From positions 747,001 through 811,000 of the forward strand of contig CM043942.1 in assembly GCA_014529385.2 (NCBI GenBank): a stretch of 64,000 nt of DNA, read 5' to 3'. This DNA is from Adiantum capillus-veneris (taxonomy: Eukaryota > Streptophyta > Polypodiopsida > Polypodiales > Pteridaceae). Each line of letters begins with the position of its first letter. The stretch's first letter is position 1. Shown here piece by piece: positions 1 through 10,764 of this stretch. The position numbers and the translations under genes are program-made. The notes under the pieces were generated by a model, which had not been told where the DNA came from, searched no databases, and saw only the letters and a list, made by a program, of their open reading frames with translations.

Positions 1-280
1 CAAGCAAATCTAATCTCTTACAGATTATACAAACAGGTCAAGCCCACAGGTCCACTACATCCTACTCCACAAGTGCTAGAAAGTAGTACATCACATTCGC
101 TGAAAACATTAGGCTGGATTATATTGCATGTACAAGTACATCAATATATTTACCCACACAAGTTTTATGTGATTGATAATGAAAGCACACAACATCCCAT
201 GTTGTTAGGACAACCTTGGCAAAAAGAGTATAATGTGCAGATAGATTGAAATGCGGATGCAGTAAAAATTCAACATGCAT
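1..280 (+). pseudogene. Retropepsin C-terminal fragment of an old LTR retroelement
   Basis: A frame running to a stop at about 249 reads like the C-terminal half of a plant gypsy-type aspartic protease. The clearest part is HPMLLGQPWQKEYNVQID, which matches the family pattern of a hydrophobic pair followed by G-R/Q-P-W and an IDW-like end. The catalytic aspartate would lie to the left of the window. The tryptophan that should follow IDW is replaced by a stop codon. It probably belongs to the same old element as the long broken frame at 4615-8053, but no reverse transcriptase links them within the window. Confidence 0.5.
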
Positions 281-1215
281 AAGAAAAATAGATGGTAGCC
301 TTTGCTCAGCAACATCGGAAGAACCAGATGGCAGCAACACAGTCACTGGATAAAGAACCCAAAGGATTGGTGCCACTAAAGAACAACATGGCGAACAAAT
401 AGGGAACTGCCAACCATGTTCACTACAAACATAAAACAACACCTACCAAAGTGCAAGGTTCAAGATTAGCAACACGAGAAAAACAAGTATGGGTGCGGAA
501 GGATAGAGATGACATGGCAGACAAACCACAATACAACATAAGAAGTCAACAAAAGCATACTGTTCAACCAAACACCAAGGGAATAAAATAGATATGGATC
601 CCAAAGAGAATGCTCAGTAACAATTTAAATGTGACTCGCATTTGGATCCCAAAACCAAAGCAACAGGAACTACCTTCAATACAAGCACCATCAGAAGGCA
701 GACACACACTACATATGAAACCGGCAAACCGATCTATGTGGGTGCCAATCAGCAGCAAAACAATGACAACCGCGGAAGTAGCAATAAGCCTACAAAAACC
801 TCCAATGGAAAGCTACAAATGGAAAGCCAAAGAGACAAGGACTACGGCCAACTCCGCCACGACAATTCTCTCCAAGGAGACGACTATGGACATATCGAAA
901 ATAGCGGCAAACCAAGCGACTTTTGCAAGAAAGACGATCAAACAACGAGTGGTAGAGTTACAACTTTTACTTGCAAAGAAAATCTGCCACCCAAATCAAC
1001 AACAAATAAGAAACCTCGACGGCGAATGTCAATAAGCATATTGCTTATACGCTCCTCTTGCACAGCATTGATTTTTCCATGCATTGACCGAGTATGCATC
1101 ATATAGGGCCACATTACACGGCCAAGCATTAGAACAATTTTTAACCCATGCATGGCACATACACCAAGGCGATACCTTGTCGTCCGAGAGGACTTCGGCT
1201 AGGAGAGGGGGAGGC
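281..1215 (+). pseudogene. Degenerate retroelement linker with repeated W-x-P-K motifs
   Basis: One frame contains a motif of the form (I/V/M)W(I/V)(P/R)K or a close variant four times, with the tryptophans encoded near 490, 595, 643 and 739. All four lie in the same frame, and the last three are spaced in multiples of 48 bases. Similar motifs occur in linkers between gag and protease of some plant copia elements. Several stops interrupt the frame. The segment ends in a purine-rich run (about 1200-1216) that could be a polypurine tract. No known catalytic domain is visible. Confidence 0.3.
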
Positions 1216-2815
1216 ATTCTCAAATGCGGACCCAATGGCAGAAAGAGCAAAAAAAAAGGGCATGTTTTTCGACTATTTTAAAGGGTTTTCGTTCGATTGC
1301 AAAATTTTCTAGACCAACCCAAGTACATATGCCCTTATACAGCATGAATAGACAAGTATATGGTGGTCAGACGCCAAATCAAGTCCCTAGGTGTGTGTAT
1401 ATAAGTAAAAATAGCCATTTTTCGGGTAAGATATTGAAAAAAATAGAGAAATCCGGCCATAAAAATTGCATATGAGTGTATATAGTGTTTTGCGGTGATG
1501 TTTTTGATTTATTATGATTTTTGGGGATTTTTTGGGTTTAATTTGCTATTTTCTTTTTAATTTTACTAATTATCGGTAGAAAAACTTCAAAAATACATAA
1601 AGCAGGTGAAAATGGTCATAATGAAAAACAAAAAATATGGGGATGATCAATGACTATAGGACAACCTATAGTACAATGGGGGTCCAATTATGTGAATGGA
1701 GCGGAAAGCGTGTTTTGGCCAGATTTTGACCGAAACGTCAAATTTCTCGTAACCTGAGCAAATGGAGTCCAAATTGAGAAATTTTTGAGCTTAAACCGCA
1801 TCTCGCAAGAATTTGGGAGCACATCTCAAATTTCATGGAAAGTGGTTCGGGGACCCCCATTATAAGAAATTTTCACTTCATTTTAAGCTCATTTCTACTA
1901 TTGACTTTTGAGAGAGAGCTCCTGCCACCTAGAGCGAACGGGACTTCTAGCAGCTTCTACGACGTGCAGGACCACCTCACAGGCTCCAGACATGAGAGGT
2001 AGGCTCACCACCTTGAGCTTTTCGCACATGTTTGTTGTTTTGTCGCGAAAACTAGCGTAGGGTTCACACGGAAAGAGGGCAGTAGAGTCCTACAGGTAGA
2101 AATGACCACCTAACGGCTAATCCAAAAGCAATGAGACTTCATCGGCGGCTTACCCTAGAATAGGAGACCACTTTTGGATGACCAAAGGTAGTAGAAAACC
2201 ATCAGGAAAAATCCTAATTCCTAGAGCCCCGCAAGATGCCACCAAATGGGAAATCGACGAAAAGGCGCCCAAATGCTACCAAAACTCATGGTTAGGAGCA
2301 TCTCGACATGCTCGACAAGTCTATATAGCCCACATGGCCATACGGTGACCTGAAGCGGCACTAAACTTCAGAAACGGCATCAGACACACAAAGCGTCAAA
2401 TAGCTCTCGCGGCCAAACCGCATGTCCGTTTGCCACCAAATTTCATGAGCGGCTTTCCTAGACCATCAACAACCAAGTCCTATGGTGGTAGACCACCACA
2501 ATTCATCGAAGACATGAAAACGCAACCACGGGTGCTTCCAGAGCGACAAATTGCCAAACGGAGCTCCGGTGAAGTCAAAGTTGACAAAAACCATATGGCA
2601 AGGATCCCCAAGGGACCGTGAAGCTATGGAGACCAACATCAAGAAATTTCATCTGAAAAGCACTCCAAGAGTCAGAAAACGGCTCGGAGGCTTTGAAATC
2701 CACACAAGGAGTTTCTTTCTATCAATTTGACTTTTTTGTTGAAATAATACTTAAAAGGGACTTAGGGGGACTCAGGGCAGGTACCGGTAGCACCTCCAAT
2801 ATAATTTTCATCATG
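1216..2815. other. Non-coding stretch, no gene seen
   Basis: No frame here has recognisable protein similarity and codon structure is poor. The sequence is AT-rich up to about 1900 and more mixed after that. It may be LTR or untranslated sequence of the old element on the plus strand, but I could not find a matching partner LTR inside the window. Confidence 0.4.
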
Positions 2816-3574
2816 AGACATCCAACGCGTAGGATGTCTCAAGGCCATATCTGGGCACCAAACCTAACATTTCTCATCACACATAGCTTCTGAATAGCCT
2901 ATACATGCTAGCAGCCAAGTTTCATCACATTTGGACAAAAATTGACCTCATATGCATCAAAAAACGCAAAGTCAAAGCATAGAGGCAATAATGGGCCATA
3001 GATCTACCAAAACTTGTCCAAATAAAATGAAACTTGCACAATACACTCATGAGCACATTACCAAGCTATCTGTGTGGTCACAAGTGAAAAATGATGAAAT
3101 AGACATCCTATGCATAGGATGTCTAAATGACCAAATTGGCCCCCAACTGATATTTTTCAGTTCCAGATCTCTTTATGACACTTTCATAAGCCCATATATC
3201 AAGTTTCAAGCCAATCCCATCACATTTGGCCCCCAACACCTCCAAGATGCACTTTTTGAGCCCAAAAACACTACACATGCTCTTACCAACACCAATTCTT
3301 GTCCAAATCAAAATCCAAGAGCAGGGCCATGTTCCGCATGCCAAGGGCTATCCACGGAACCAATTTCAAGCCATTTTGATGAAAAAGACATCCTACACGT
3401 AGGATGTCTCCAGTGTGATTTTGACCTATTGTGCAAGATCTGACATCATAGGAGCCATTACCTTGGTGCAAGAAGCTCATATATCAAATTTCAACCCATT
3501 TGAATATCATTTTCCAACTGTTGTGGAAATCCTACCCGATTTGTGAGCCTAAAGCCTGAATCTGCCCAAAAATG

Positions 3575-4323
3575 TGTTAGGAAATAAGACGTAGCTAAAT
3601 AGATAATTGAGTAGATTACTTAATGGAGAGAGATAGATTTCACACACAAGAGATTATAGAGTAGAGAGAGAGAGAGAGAGTACACACGATATACGTGGTT
3701 CACCCAATGTGGGCTACGTCCACGGGAAAGCATCCACTCAATGGCTTTAGCACTTCAAAAGAAGAAGTAGTTGACAAAGGGATTAAACCCTTAATAGAGC
3801 TCCCGCCTTGCTTCACTCTCACCACCTCACACTCACCTTGTTGCATCAACTTCACACTATGAAATGTGTGTAGAAATGGCCTCCTTTTATAGGCCAAAAG
3901 GGCTTCCCTCTCTTATGAGAGACAGCCATGTGTAGCTGCCCTTGTGCGAATAAGTCCAAATCGGACCCTCCAATCCGCCCATGTGTGGCCACCCTTGAGA
4001 AGACAAGTCCGCTTTTGAATTCGGCCACCGGCCACCGGCCATTGACTTCCGACCACCGGCCACCGGCCATTGACTTCTGACTACCGGCCACCGGCCAACC
4101 AACCGGTTGTTTTCCGACCGCTGTCCGGCCATAATATTCCGGCAAAAAGGAATATTCCCTGAGGCCTTTAAAGTTACCCCTGATTCTTGTCCGTGAAAAT
4201 TTTTGGTTTCCGGTGAGTGATTTTCCTTCACGCACGATGGCTTCTCCTCATAATGGGGGCCTTACAAATGTGCGCTTTTACCACAGAAAATTACAAGGGT
4301 AAATCAAGCCTCCATACTTAACA
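3575..4323 (-). mobile_element. Copia-type LTR, minus orientation, with polypurine tract remnant
   Basis: The segment starts TGTTAG and ends TTAACA, so it has the TGTTA/TAACA ends of a copia LTR, 749 bp long. On the minus strand there is a TATA box (CTATAAAAGG, about 3883-3893), followed by text close to the common copia R/U5 phrase GTGAACCACGT (about 3690-3705). Directly beyond the right end, 4324-4339 reads on the minus strand as A-run plus GTGGGAGAT, the usual copia polypurine tract. This is therefore a 3' LTR with a sliver of internal sequence. It sits inside the 285-bp repeat array. No clear target duplication was found. Confidence 0.75.
3881..3893 (-). promoter_or_regulatory. TATA box of the copia-type LTR
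   Basis: On the minus strand the sequence reads CCTATAAAAGGAG, a strong TATA box, located in the middle of the LTR ahead of the presumed R region. It supports the minus-strand reading of this LTR. Confidence 0.5.
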
Positions 4324-4614
4324 ATCTCCCACTTTTTTTATGCCCAAACCCAATTCCAATCACATAGCCATGTTGCACAGGCCAGGGGCCACCAACCTGC
4401 CAAGTTTCACCAAAACTAATGAAATAGACATCCTACGCGTAGGATGTCTAAATGATAAATTTTGGTCAGAATGATACTGTGAGCACATGCATTGTTTCCC
4501 TAGTTCCTTTTAAGTTTTATTTTCAATTTTCAAGTCATTTGGATAGTTAGAACTCAGTTTCTCAGCTAATATGGAAAAAACGCTAACTTCGGACTACTGA
4601 GTGCAATAGGATCC

Positions 4615-5436
4615 ATGGCAGCCGCAAAATCACCGGCAAAGAAGAAGAGAATGAAAATAAAAGACTACTTGGAAGAAGTGGAGCCATTTGTGATCCCAGA
4701 AGGAACCCTGAAGCCAACGAGCACATGGATTCAGGATGATTTGCTAGAGTCCAATGATTTGAAGATCTACCAAGGCATGTTCAAAGATGCTGAAGGAAAT
4801 GCAGTAGAGCTACCCATGATACCACGGGAGCTCAATGAGTTTGTCAAAAGCAAAATGGGGGAGTACCTCAAAAAGCTAGACCTCCATAACTACTTTGAAG
4901 CTTTGCCAGCAGTAATTGACATCAAAAGAGTGTGGGAATTTGTAACCACTGTCAAAGAAGATGGAGTGTCCAGAGTCACTGATCTGCAAGGCAAGCCGGA
5001 TACCATGATTGTCATCACAGAGAGGGTGGTGGCAGCCTCACTAGACATCTCCAACAAAGGAGATAGTGTGACAAAAAGGAGAGACGAAGTCAAGATGTAC
5101 TCCGAAAAGAAGAACAACTACACTTTTGAAGATATTGCAAACCCTAAAGTGGCTATCATGAGCCAGCTCTACAACCAATACTTCCACATGTGTACAAAGA
5201 GGCCATAGAAGTACAGAATGCTGCATGGAGCCATTGCTACCACCTTCACCTGGGCAATGCAGAAGAGCAAACCAAAGGTGATCAATTATGCTGCTTACAT
5301 CCATGACAACCTGGTGAAGATGGGCAACAAAAATCCCACCTACATTGTACCTGGTGAGCTAATAACAAAGTGGTTTATGGATCACTTCATGCCAAGGGAA
5401 ACTGGCCTGAACCACCTTCACAGAATGATTGGCTAA
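4615..5436 (+). pseudogene. N-terminal domain of a long retroelement-borne protein (plant transposon protein-like)
   Basis: The frame opens with a lysine-rich start (MAAAKSPAKKKRMK) and reads through a single TAG at 5206-5208 into DNA ending at 5436. The middle (residues about 80-130: VWEFVTTVKEDG, then a GKPDTM segment and an ITERVVAASLDI segment) and the end (PGELITKWFMDHF) resemble in pattern the putative plant transposon protein domain often found in plant retroelements. That assignment is from memory and tentative. A frame change near 5400 joins it to the coiled-coil part that follows. It sits upstream of a purine tract and LTR at 8082-9030, so it is most likely an extra open frame of an LTR element, not a host gene. 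Confidence 0.45.
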
Positions 5437-7345
5437 AGCTAAAGGAAGATAAGGAGGAAGAACCGCCCAAAGCACCCAGAGTTGCCACACGTTTAAAGCG
5501 CCGGTTAGACACCGTGCTAGAAGAGCCACCAGAGTCGAAGAAAGGAAAGAAGGAAAGTGTACAATTGCCAATCAAGGAGACCAAGTCACAGAAAGCGGCA
5601 CGGCTAGAACGACTAATGGAAAGCTTCAGAGCTGAAAGAGCACTCAAAGGAGATTTAAGTGAGTTGTTAAATCCATCCCTTGAAGCCATGTCGGGATCAT
5701 CCCGAAGGGTGCACAGAGATCGGTTTGAAGACTACATCAAAAATTTTGAGATCTTGGATGCTACGACAGAAAATATCCCTAATGTCCCTTTTACAAAAGA
5801 AGAAGTGGACGAAGTACGATGGCAGTTGCTGGAAGAGCAGGAAGGCCAAGAAAGGGAGAGAAAGACCAAGGCGGACCGGGACTTCAAGAAGAAGCCAGAA
5901 ACTCCACCTTCAAGCAGGGAGTCCAACCCACCCACATCACCACCTCCTCTTAGCCCTCCACAAACCCAACAAAAGGAGGATGAACAAGAAGATTCAAAGC
6001 AAGAGAAGAGCCAAGAGAAAGAGTAGAAAGAAGAAGCTGAAACAAAAGAGGAGAAGTTAGATCCATAAGAAAAGAACTTCAGAATATTTCTTGATCTACT
6101 AGCTGCGGGTTATTCACGAGAAGAGGCAGCCAATGTGGCCTTTGAGTTGGCAAGCACAAGGCCCAAGGAACAGATGCAGATCCTGCGGTTAGTGGAACTG
6201 AAAGAGATGGCCACTGATACAGTGGACCTACAGCCACCGACCAATGACTGGGATGTGGTGATGCACAAGCTAACCGGGCTTAGAGAAAAATCATTGGCCA
6301 TGGAGAGTGAGATTGCTAATCTCAAAACCACTGAAGTTCAGATCAAGGCTGAAGTAGACACACTACAAAAACAAAGCCAAGAGCATATAGAGAAACAAAC
6401 AGAGCTACAAGCTAGTCTGGCCATGGCATTACAAAGATGCCGAGAGATGGAACGAGAAAATCAGACAGCAGATCAAAGACTTCAAAGAGCTGAATAAGAA
6501 TACAGGAAAATCAGCAAGTCATTAATAGACGCAGAGAGAGAAAGGGACAACCTGACTCTACAACTTGCTGAAGAGTCCAAAGAAGTGAAAACACTGAGGA
6601 ATTCCAAGGAAAAGGTAGAGATTGAGCATGAGGCGATCCATGATGAGGTAATAGAGCTGAAAGATCAAATTAAAGTCAAAGATCAAACCATCCAACGGCT
6701 AGGAGCATCTCCGGCCAGAGTCAGAGCTGCTAGCTCGACTCACACCACTTCAGAGACCGAGCTATATGAAGAAAAATTGAAGGAGCTCCAAAAGGAGTTA
6801 ACATTAGAGAAAAGACAAAGGCTGATGCTGGCCGAGGGGTCATTGGTCATAAAACCGCTTAGAAGAAGAAAATGAGGCCACGAAGAATGAGCTAGAAGCC
6901 ATCAAGAGAAAGCTTGAGGAGGCAGAAAAGATAAATGCAGATCTAAACGACCTCCTAGTAAACATGGGCAAGTAAGCGGAAGAGGATAAGAAGACACTTT
7001 AGAAGCAAATAGAAGAGCTGAGAGGCCAGCAGCAAACGGAAGAGAAACAGTTTAGCACCAGGCCAGCAACCATGGAGGGAATTGACATAGAAAATGTGTC
7101 AGATCCAGTGGACACCAATATGCAAGAGGAGACCCTGGTAGGACCCTCACAAGAGCCACAAGATCTGACACAAGAAGAAGAAGAGAAGTTGCAAAATTCC
7201 ATAGAAGCGACAGTCAAAGACACAGCCAGAGAAGCATTGGAGTGGGAGAAAAGGGTGTTTAAGTCAATGACTATTCAGAAGATAGATGCCAGTAACCTTC
7301 GGCGTGAATGGCTACAGCCATCTACAGCCATCTCTCCCATATCCT
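5370..7345 (+). pseudogene. Charged and coiled-coil middle part of the same broken protein
   Basis: The frame starting near 5370 continues from the preceding domain. It first encodes a basic, proline-rich stretch (to about 6026, with PPTSPPPLSPP). After stops at 6024 and 6066 it encodes long heptad-like helices rich in glutamate, lysine, glutamine and leucine (6135-6875), typical of coiled coils. Stops at about 6495 and 6875 and a frameshift follow. A glutamate-rich segment at 7072-7345 is in another frame. A repeated TACAGCCATC near 7312-7335 is a small tandem duplication that accounts for the next frame change. The parts fit a single ancestral frame of over 1,100 codons. Confidence 0.45.
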
Positions 7346-8053
7346 CTGCTAAAATATGAAGCTGCCACAATCAAAAAACGAATAAAAGAGGAGCCAACAG
7401 TGCCATTGTACAAAGCAGATATCTCCAAACTTGAAGGAGTCAAGCTGATAGTGGACTCTCAGCCCAGGTGGAGAAAGGCATGGCTAACAAAGTATCCTCG
7501 ATATCTAATTCATTTGGTAGAGGCACCTAAAGTGATCAGAGATAACCTCAGTTTCTGCCCTCTACCAAGGATGAGGACATGGAAAGCCCATGAGTTGTTG
7601 CAAAGAAGCCAACCCACTTGGCTAAATTACCCGAAGCTACCAGGCTTGAAGGCAGGCGAGAGAATAAGTGAGCAATACATGGTGAAAACCCTAACGGGCG
7701 CCATCAAATTTTTCATTGGCTTGCCTGACCTATCTTGCATGATGATGAGAAAGATGTGTAAAACACTTTTGGCAGTCTTCGAGACCTTCAAACCAGGCCA
7801 GGTGACAAACAATATCTTCTTCTTTCAAGATACATACAAATGTGCATACGATCTGTCTGGTCAGCCTTCTCACGAGGTGATACATGCATTGTATCAAAGG
7901 ATTATGTTTTTGCCATCTTATCACCTCCAGGCCTTTGAAGAAGCCTTCTACACCGGCTTCTTCACAATCAGCACAGACATATTCGGCCCGACGCTCCTGG
8001 CTCAACATGCGAGATATGAGTCACTTCTCAAGATAAGAGAAATCCTACATTGA
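7286..8053 (+). CDS. C-terminal domain of the same retroelement protein, function unknown
   Basis: This is the longest unbroken part of the ancestral frame, about 250 codons, ending at a TGA 50 bases before a G-rich polypurine tract. It is a globular-looking segment with aromatic residues (for example KPGQVTNNIFFFQDTYKCAY) and no motif I can tie to protease, reverse transcriptase, RNase H or integrase. I see no membrane helix or signal that would make it envelope-like. The apparent start at 7286 is probably not real, because the coding sequence continues from the preceding frame through a small duplication near 7320. I do not recognise the domain. Confidence 0.45.
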   Translation: MPVTFGVNGYSHLQPSLPYPLLKYEAATIKKRIKEEPTVPLYKADISKLEGVKLIVDSQPRWRKAWLTKYPRYLIHLVEAPKVIRDNLSFCPLPRMRTWKAHELLQRSQPTWLNYPKLPGLKAGERISEQYMVKTLTGAIKFFIGLPDLSCMMMRKMCKTLLAVFETFKPGQVTNNIFFFQDTYKCAYDLSGQPSHEVIHALYQRIMFLPSYHLQAFEEAFYTGFFTISTDIFGPTLLAQHARYESLLKIREILH

Positions 8054-8079
8054 AAAAGCATCTTAACAGCCATGTCGGG

Positions 8080-8105
8080 GACGACATGAACAAGGGGGGG
8101 GGGAG
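8080..8105 (+). other. Polypurine tract of the plus-strand LTR element
   Basis: The run AAGGGGGGGGGGAG (about 8092-8105) lies directly before TGTTAGCAG, the start of an LTR. The phrase GGGGACGACATGAACAAG just before it is the sort of text usually found between the last codon and the polypurine tract in plant retroelements. Confidence 0.65.
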
Positions 8106-9030
8106 TGTTAGCAGCTGGACACACCCTACGGAAAATGACTACTTGGCGGAATATTATTTTTTGTAATTATTCATTTATTGAGAAAAATCGACATTTCACC
8201 TTTGTAAATAGTGGGGCTTACAGAAGTTTCCAAATTGTATTCCATTTTTGACATTTAGATTGAGTAGATGGTTAAATTGGAACATTAGGGTTTGAGATTG
8301 TAAGGTATTTATACCACTTTTGACCTTAATGAAACAAACCTTTGTCATTTTTAAAAAGTTCTGTCTGTGAGTGAGCGTACTATGTACGAGAGAGAGTGAG
8401 AGTTTCATATTGATGCTACGCGCGCACCGGTGGTCGGAATTGAGTGCGGAGAAGTGCAGCGTGTTGCCCCCGATAAGAGCTACGTGCCAATACCTACATT
8501 GCGAGCGTACAGTATGGTTTTGCGAGGTCGACCCACGAGCTTCATCTGGTGATTCGGTGAGCATACATTATCTGTTTTCGCATTTCAGCATATCCACGCA
8601 TTCGCACTGAGTAGAGCTACACATTAGGCACTTTAGTTTTCGGAAACGATGACCTGCAAATTTCAACCATACATCCTACGTGATTTTTCACCAGGTGTTT
8701 AGGGTTGATATTTTGGTTCATGGACCTTAGGGAGAGCGACCTATTGGTGTTAGTAGGGTCTCCTTCAAGTTCTTTGACGTTTCGAGAACGTTTGATGGGT
8801 ATTTGTCTCTTGGAAGCGTTGTAGGAAACCTCTTCTTATGCACTCCTGAAGGCTATAGCTTAGACATTGGGTAGAGACCTCTGTAGGAGTTAGTCGAGAG
8901 TCGATCGAGTGTATATTGACACCCTATGCTTGCTTCCATGCGCCTGCAGGTCGAGCTTCGTCCTTAGCTGACAAATCTTGTTAGGTGAGTTCTCGCTGTG
9001 CTGATGTCCATCGCGGCGTATCCGCCAACA
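8106..9030 (+). mobile_element. 3' LTR of the plus-strand element
   Basis: The LTR begins TGTTAGCAG right after the polypurine tract and most likely ends CCGCCAACA at 9030, where sequence of an unrelated chromovirus LTR starts abruptly. It contains a TATA-like ATTTATACC near 8310. The matching 5' LTR is not in the window. The right border is inferred from the switch to known LTR sequence and from TGTT/AACA ends. The target duplication would be ATAAT, but only one side can be seen. Confidence 0.55.
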
Positions 9031-9275
9031 ATAATACAAAGCCTTTTGGAGGGGGGACCGGCTCCATGCAAATCCGGTCCTCAACTTTTGTCAATTTCTT
9101 AATTTCTCTCTCTTTGAAGTATTGTTCATGCTATCTAACTTGGTGTTATACTTTTTGTTGCTCTCTCCACCCAAGCACTCTTGTTATTCTCATTAGGAAG
9201 CTATTCTAATGAAATGCTCACTATGTTCATGCTATTTTCCACTACACACAAGTTGCTAGACCATTAAATGTTACA
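9031..9275 (+). mobile_element. Tail of a chromovirus LTR (same family as gypsy 1 and 2)
   Basis: From ATAATACAAAGCCTTTTGG to ATTAAATGTTACA this sequence is a close match to the last ~240 bases of the LTRs that end at 33468 and 44622. Only the 3' part of the LTR is present. The rest was evidently separated by insertion of the element whose LTR ends at 9030. Confidence 0.8.
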
Positions 9276-10490
9276 AATGTTTTAGTTTATTGATTTCTTT
9301 TGTTATTGTTAACTTAGGAAAATATCACTCTAAGTCGCCCGACTAGAGAGATGGCCAAGAATTGAGAGCAATAACAGAATTCGATACTTGGCGATGGCTG
9401 TTGGAGAACCATCACATCTCTTGGGAGAAATTCGACTCAATAGTCAAATCTCTACATGCGGTAAGTGTGGACAAATACTATTCTATTCATTATTTTGAGT
9501 TATTAATTTGTTTAATTTGGTTTTGTTTATTGTAGAGTCTAGGTGATTAAATGTATGTACCTATGGACAAGGAGGAGCACAAGGACTTGGGACAGATAGA
9601 CAATTTTTTGGATTCCTCTTTTACAAGTGCAATGTGGCACAAAAATATCTATGATCACGTGTATATAAAACTCATTTTAAATTTTGATTGTATTTGTAAT
9701 TTTTTTCAATTAGTGCTTTTTAGTACTTTAAATTATCAAGGTAAGGTGTAGCTTGGAATTCCAAAGTCTATTGTTTGTATTTTTCTTGAACACTTTTCAA
9801 AATGCAATTAATGTTTCATATGTTTTATGTTTTATGCACCTTTATTTTTGAGAAGCCGTGTAGCCATAATATCTGCAGTAAAAGGTGTGACAATAAGTGT
9901 GGTAATACTTGCAAATATATATATGCGAGCATTACCAAGAAAAATATGTTTACAAAGCTGAGAACTAGAAAGGAAGAGGAGGCCACTAACCAGAACTTGA
10001 ACCACCAAGTCACCAATAAAGAACTTTATAAACTCCTTTGTAAAAAGAATGATTGGAGTGAGGTCATAAATGATTCTACACTGGGTCTTGATCAATCAAT
10101 AATTACTGGAACATTCTAAATGTCTACATAGATTTGCAAAGTAATAAAAGAGGAGGATGGACTATCTCCATTAAGCCACAAGATAGCCCTTTTGTGTTAT
10201 CACACATTTTATTCGGAGAAAACATTAGCCCTAATATTTTTCCTTCTTTCCGTTATGTATCTAATCCTTACTTTTCTCCCTCTCTTCTCTAATGGGTTAA
10301 TAACTTTTTGGGAATTTGTAAATGACCTGTTACAAAAACTAAGGTCTGACCAAGAGCCTGAACCAAAACCCATGTTGGACCAGCCACTATCACATTCTAG
10401 AAATCTCAAGCTTGGTATATGTATAGGAATATTCCTCTCTATAGTGATCCAATTAATAGCGGGGAACTATTTCCCAAATAGGTGACCTTT
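9276..10490 (+). other. Unidentified region with small frames, two membrane-like segments
   Basis: I recognise no gene. A frame at about 9360-9475 (containing TEFDTWRWLLENHH) ends at a possible splice donor (GCGGTAAGT, 9459-9467). A 105-codon frame at 9802-10119 is cysteine-rich at its start and ends in a lysine-rich stretch with KELYKLLCKKNDWSEVI. A 97-codon frame at 10192-10485 has two strongly hydrophobic segments (TLALIFFLLSVMYLILTFLP and LKLGICIGIFLSIVIQLIAG) with a charged proline-rich loop between. They could be exons of one decayed gene, perhaps an ankyrin/PGG-type membrane protein, but that is a guess. Confidence 0.25.
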
Positions 10491-10498
10491 GATGTGAA

Positions 10499-10756
10499 CT
10501 TGGGGGTCCACCTCTATGTATGTAAGTATACCATGAGAGTTCAACAGGAGGGTTTTTTAATTCAAAAAGTTTGGGTAAATTTACATAAATATATTTAAAT
10601 AAGGGGTTTTTTTATTGGACTTTGGAAAAAAAAACCCGTAAGTTCATAAAGAAAGAGGGGTTGTTTTATTAGTTCAAGATTCACAAATAAGGGGTTTTTT
10701 AAATACCCTTTGAACGCACGTTGTATAGATGGTTTACATATAGTGAACCCCCCGAG
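10499..10756. mobile_element. MITE with 14-bp terminal inverted repeats, hAT-like 8-bp duplication
   Basis: The element starts CTTGGGGGTCCAC and ends GTGAACCCCCCGAG, giving imperfect terminal inverted repeats of 13-14 bp. It is flanked by GATGTGAA (10491-10498) and GCTGTGAA (10757-10764), an 8-bp duplication with one change. The inside is AT-rich, with runs of T and G. A second copy lies at 24413-24626. An 8-bp duplication is typical of hAT elements. It encodes nothing. Confidence 0.75.
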
Positions 10757-10764
10757 GCTGTGAA

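Larger units (their letters stand above)
2816..4449. repeat. Diverged ~285-bp tandem repeats, each with a 24-bp palindrome
   Basis: A 24-bp palindrome whose half-site is AGACATCCTACG occurs at 2816-2839, 3101-3124, 3386-3409 and 4426-4449. The first three start exactly 285 bases apart. The repeats between them share diverged text such as ATATCAAGTTTCAAGCCAAT and related versions near 2915, 3200 and 3480. The copy at 4426 is perfect, the one at 3101 is perfect with a TGCA centre, and the other two have one mismatched pair. A copia-type LTR (3575-4323) interrupts the array, which explains the larger last spacing. Function is unknown. Tandem repeats in untranslated regions are known from some large plant retroelements. 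Confidence 0.75.

Noticed and set aside
3852-4235. Two overlapping minus-strand frames rich in Gly, Arg and Trp
   Set aside because: They lie wholly inside a copia-type LTR and arise from a short GGCCACCGGCCATTGAC repeat at 4025-4100.
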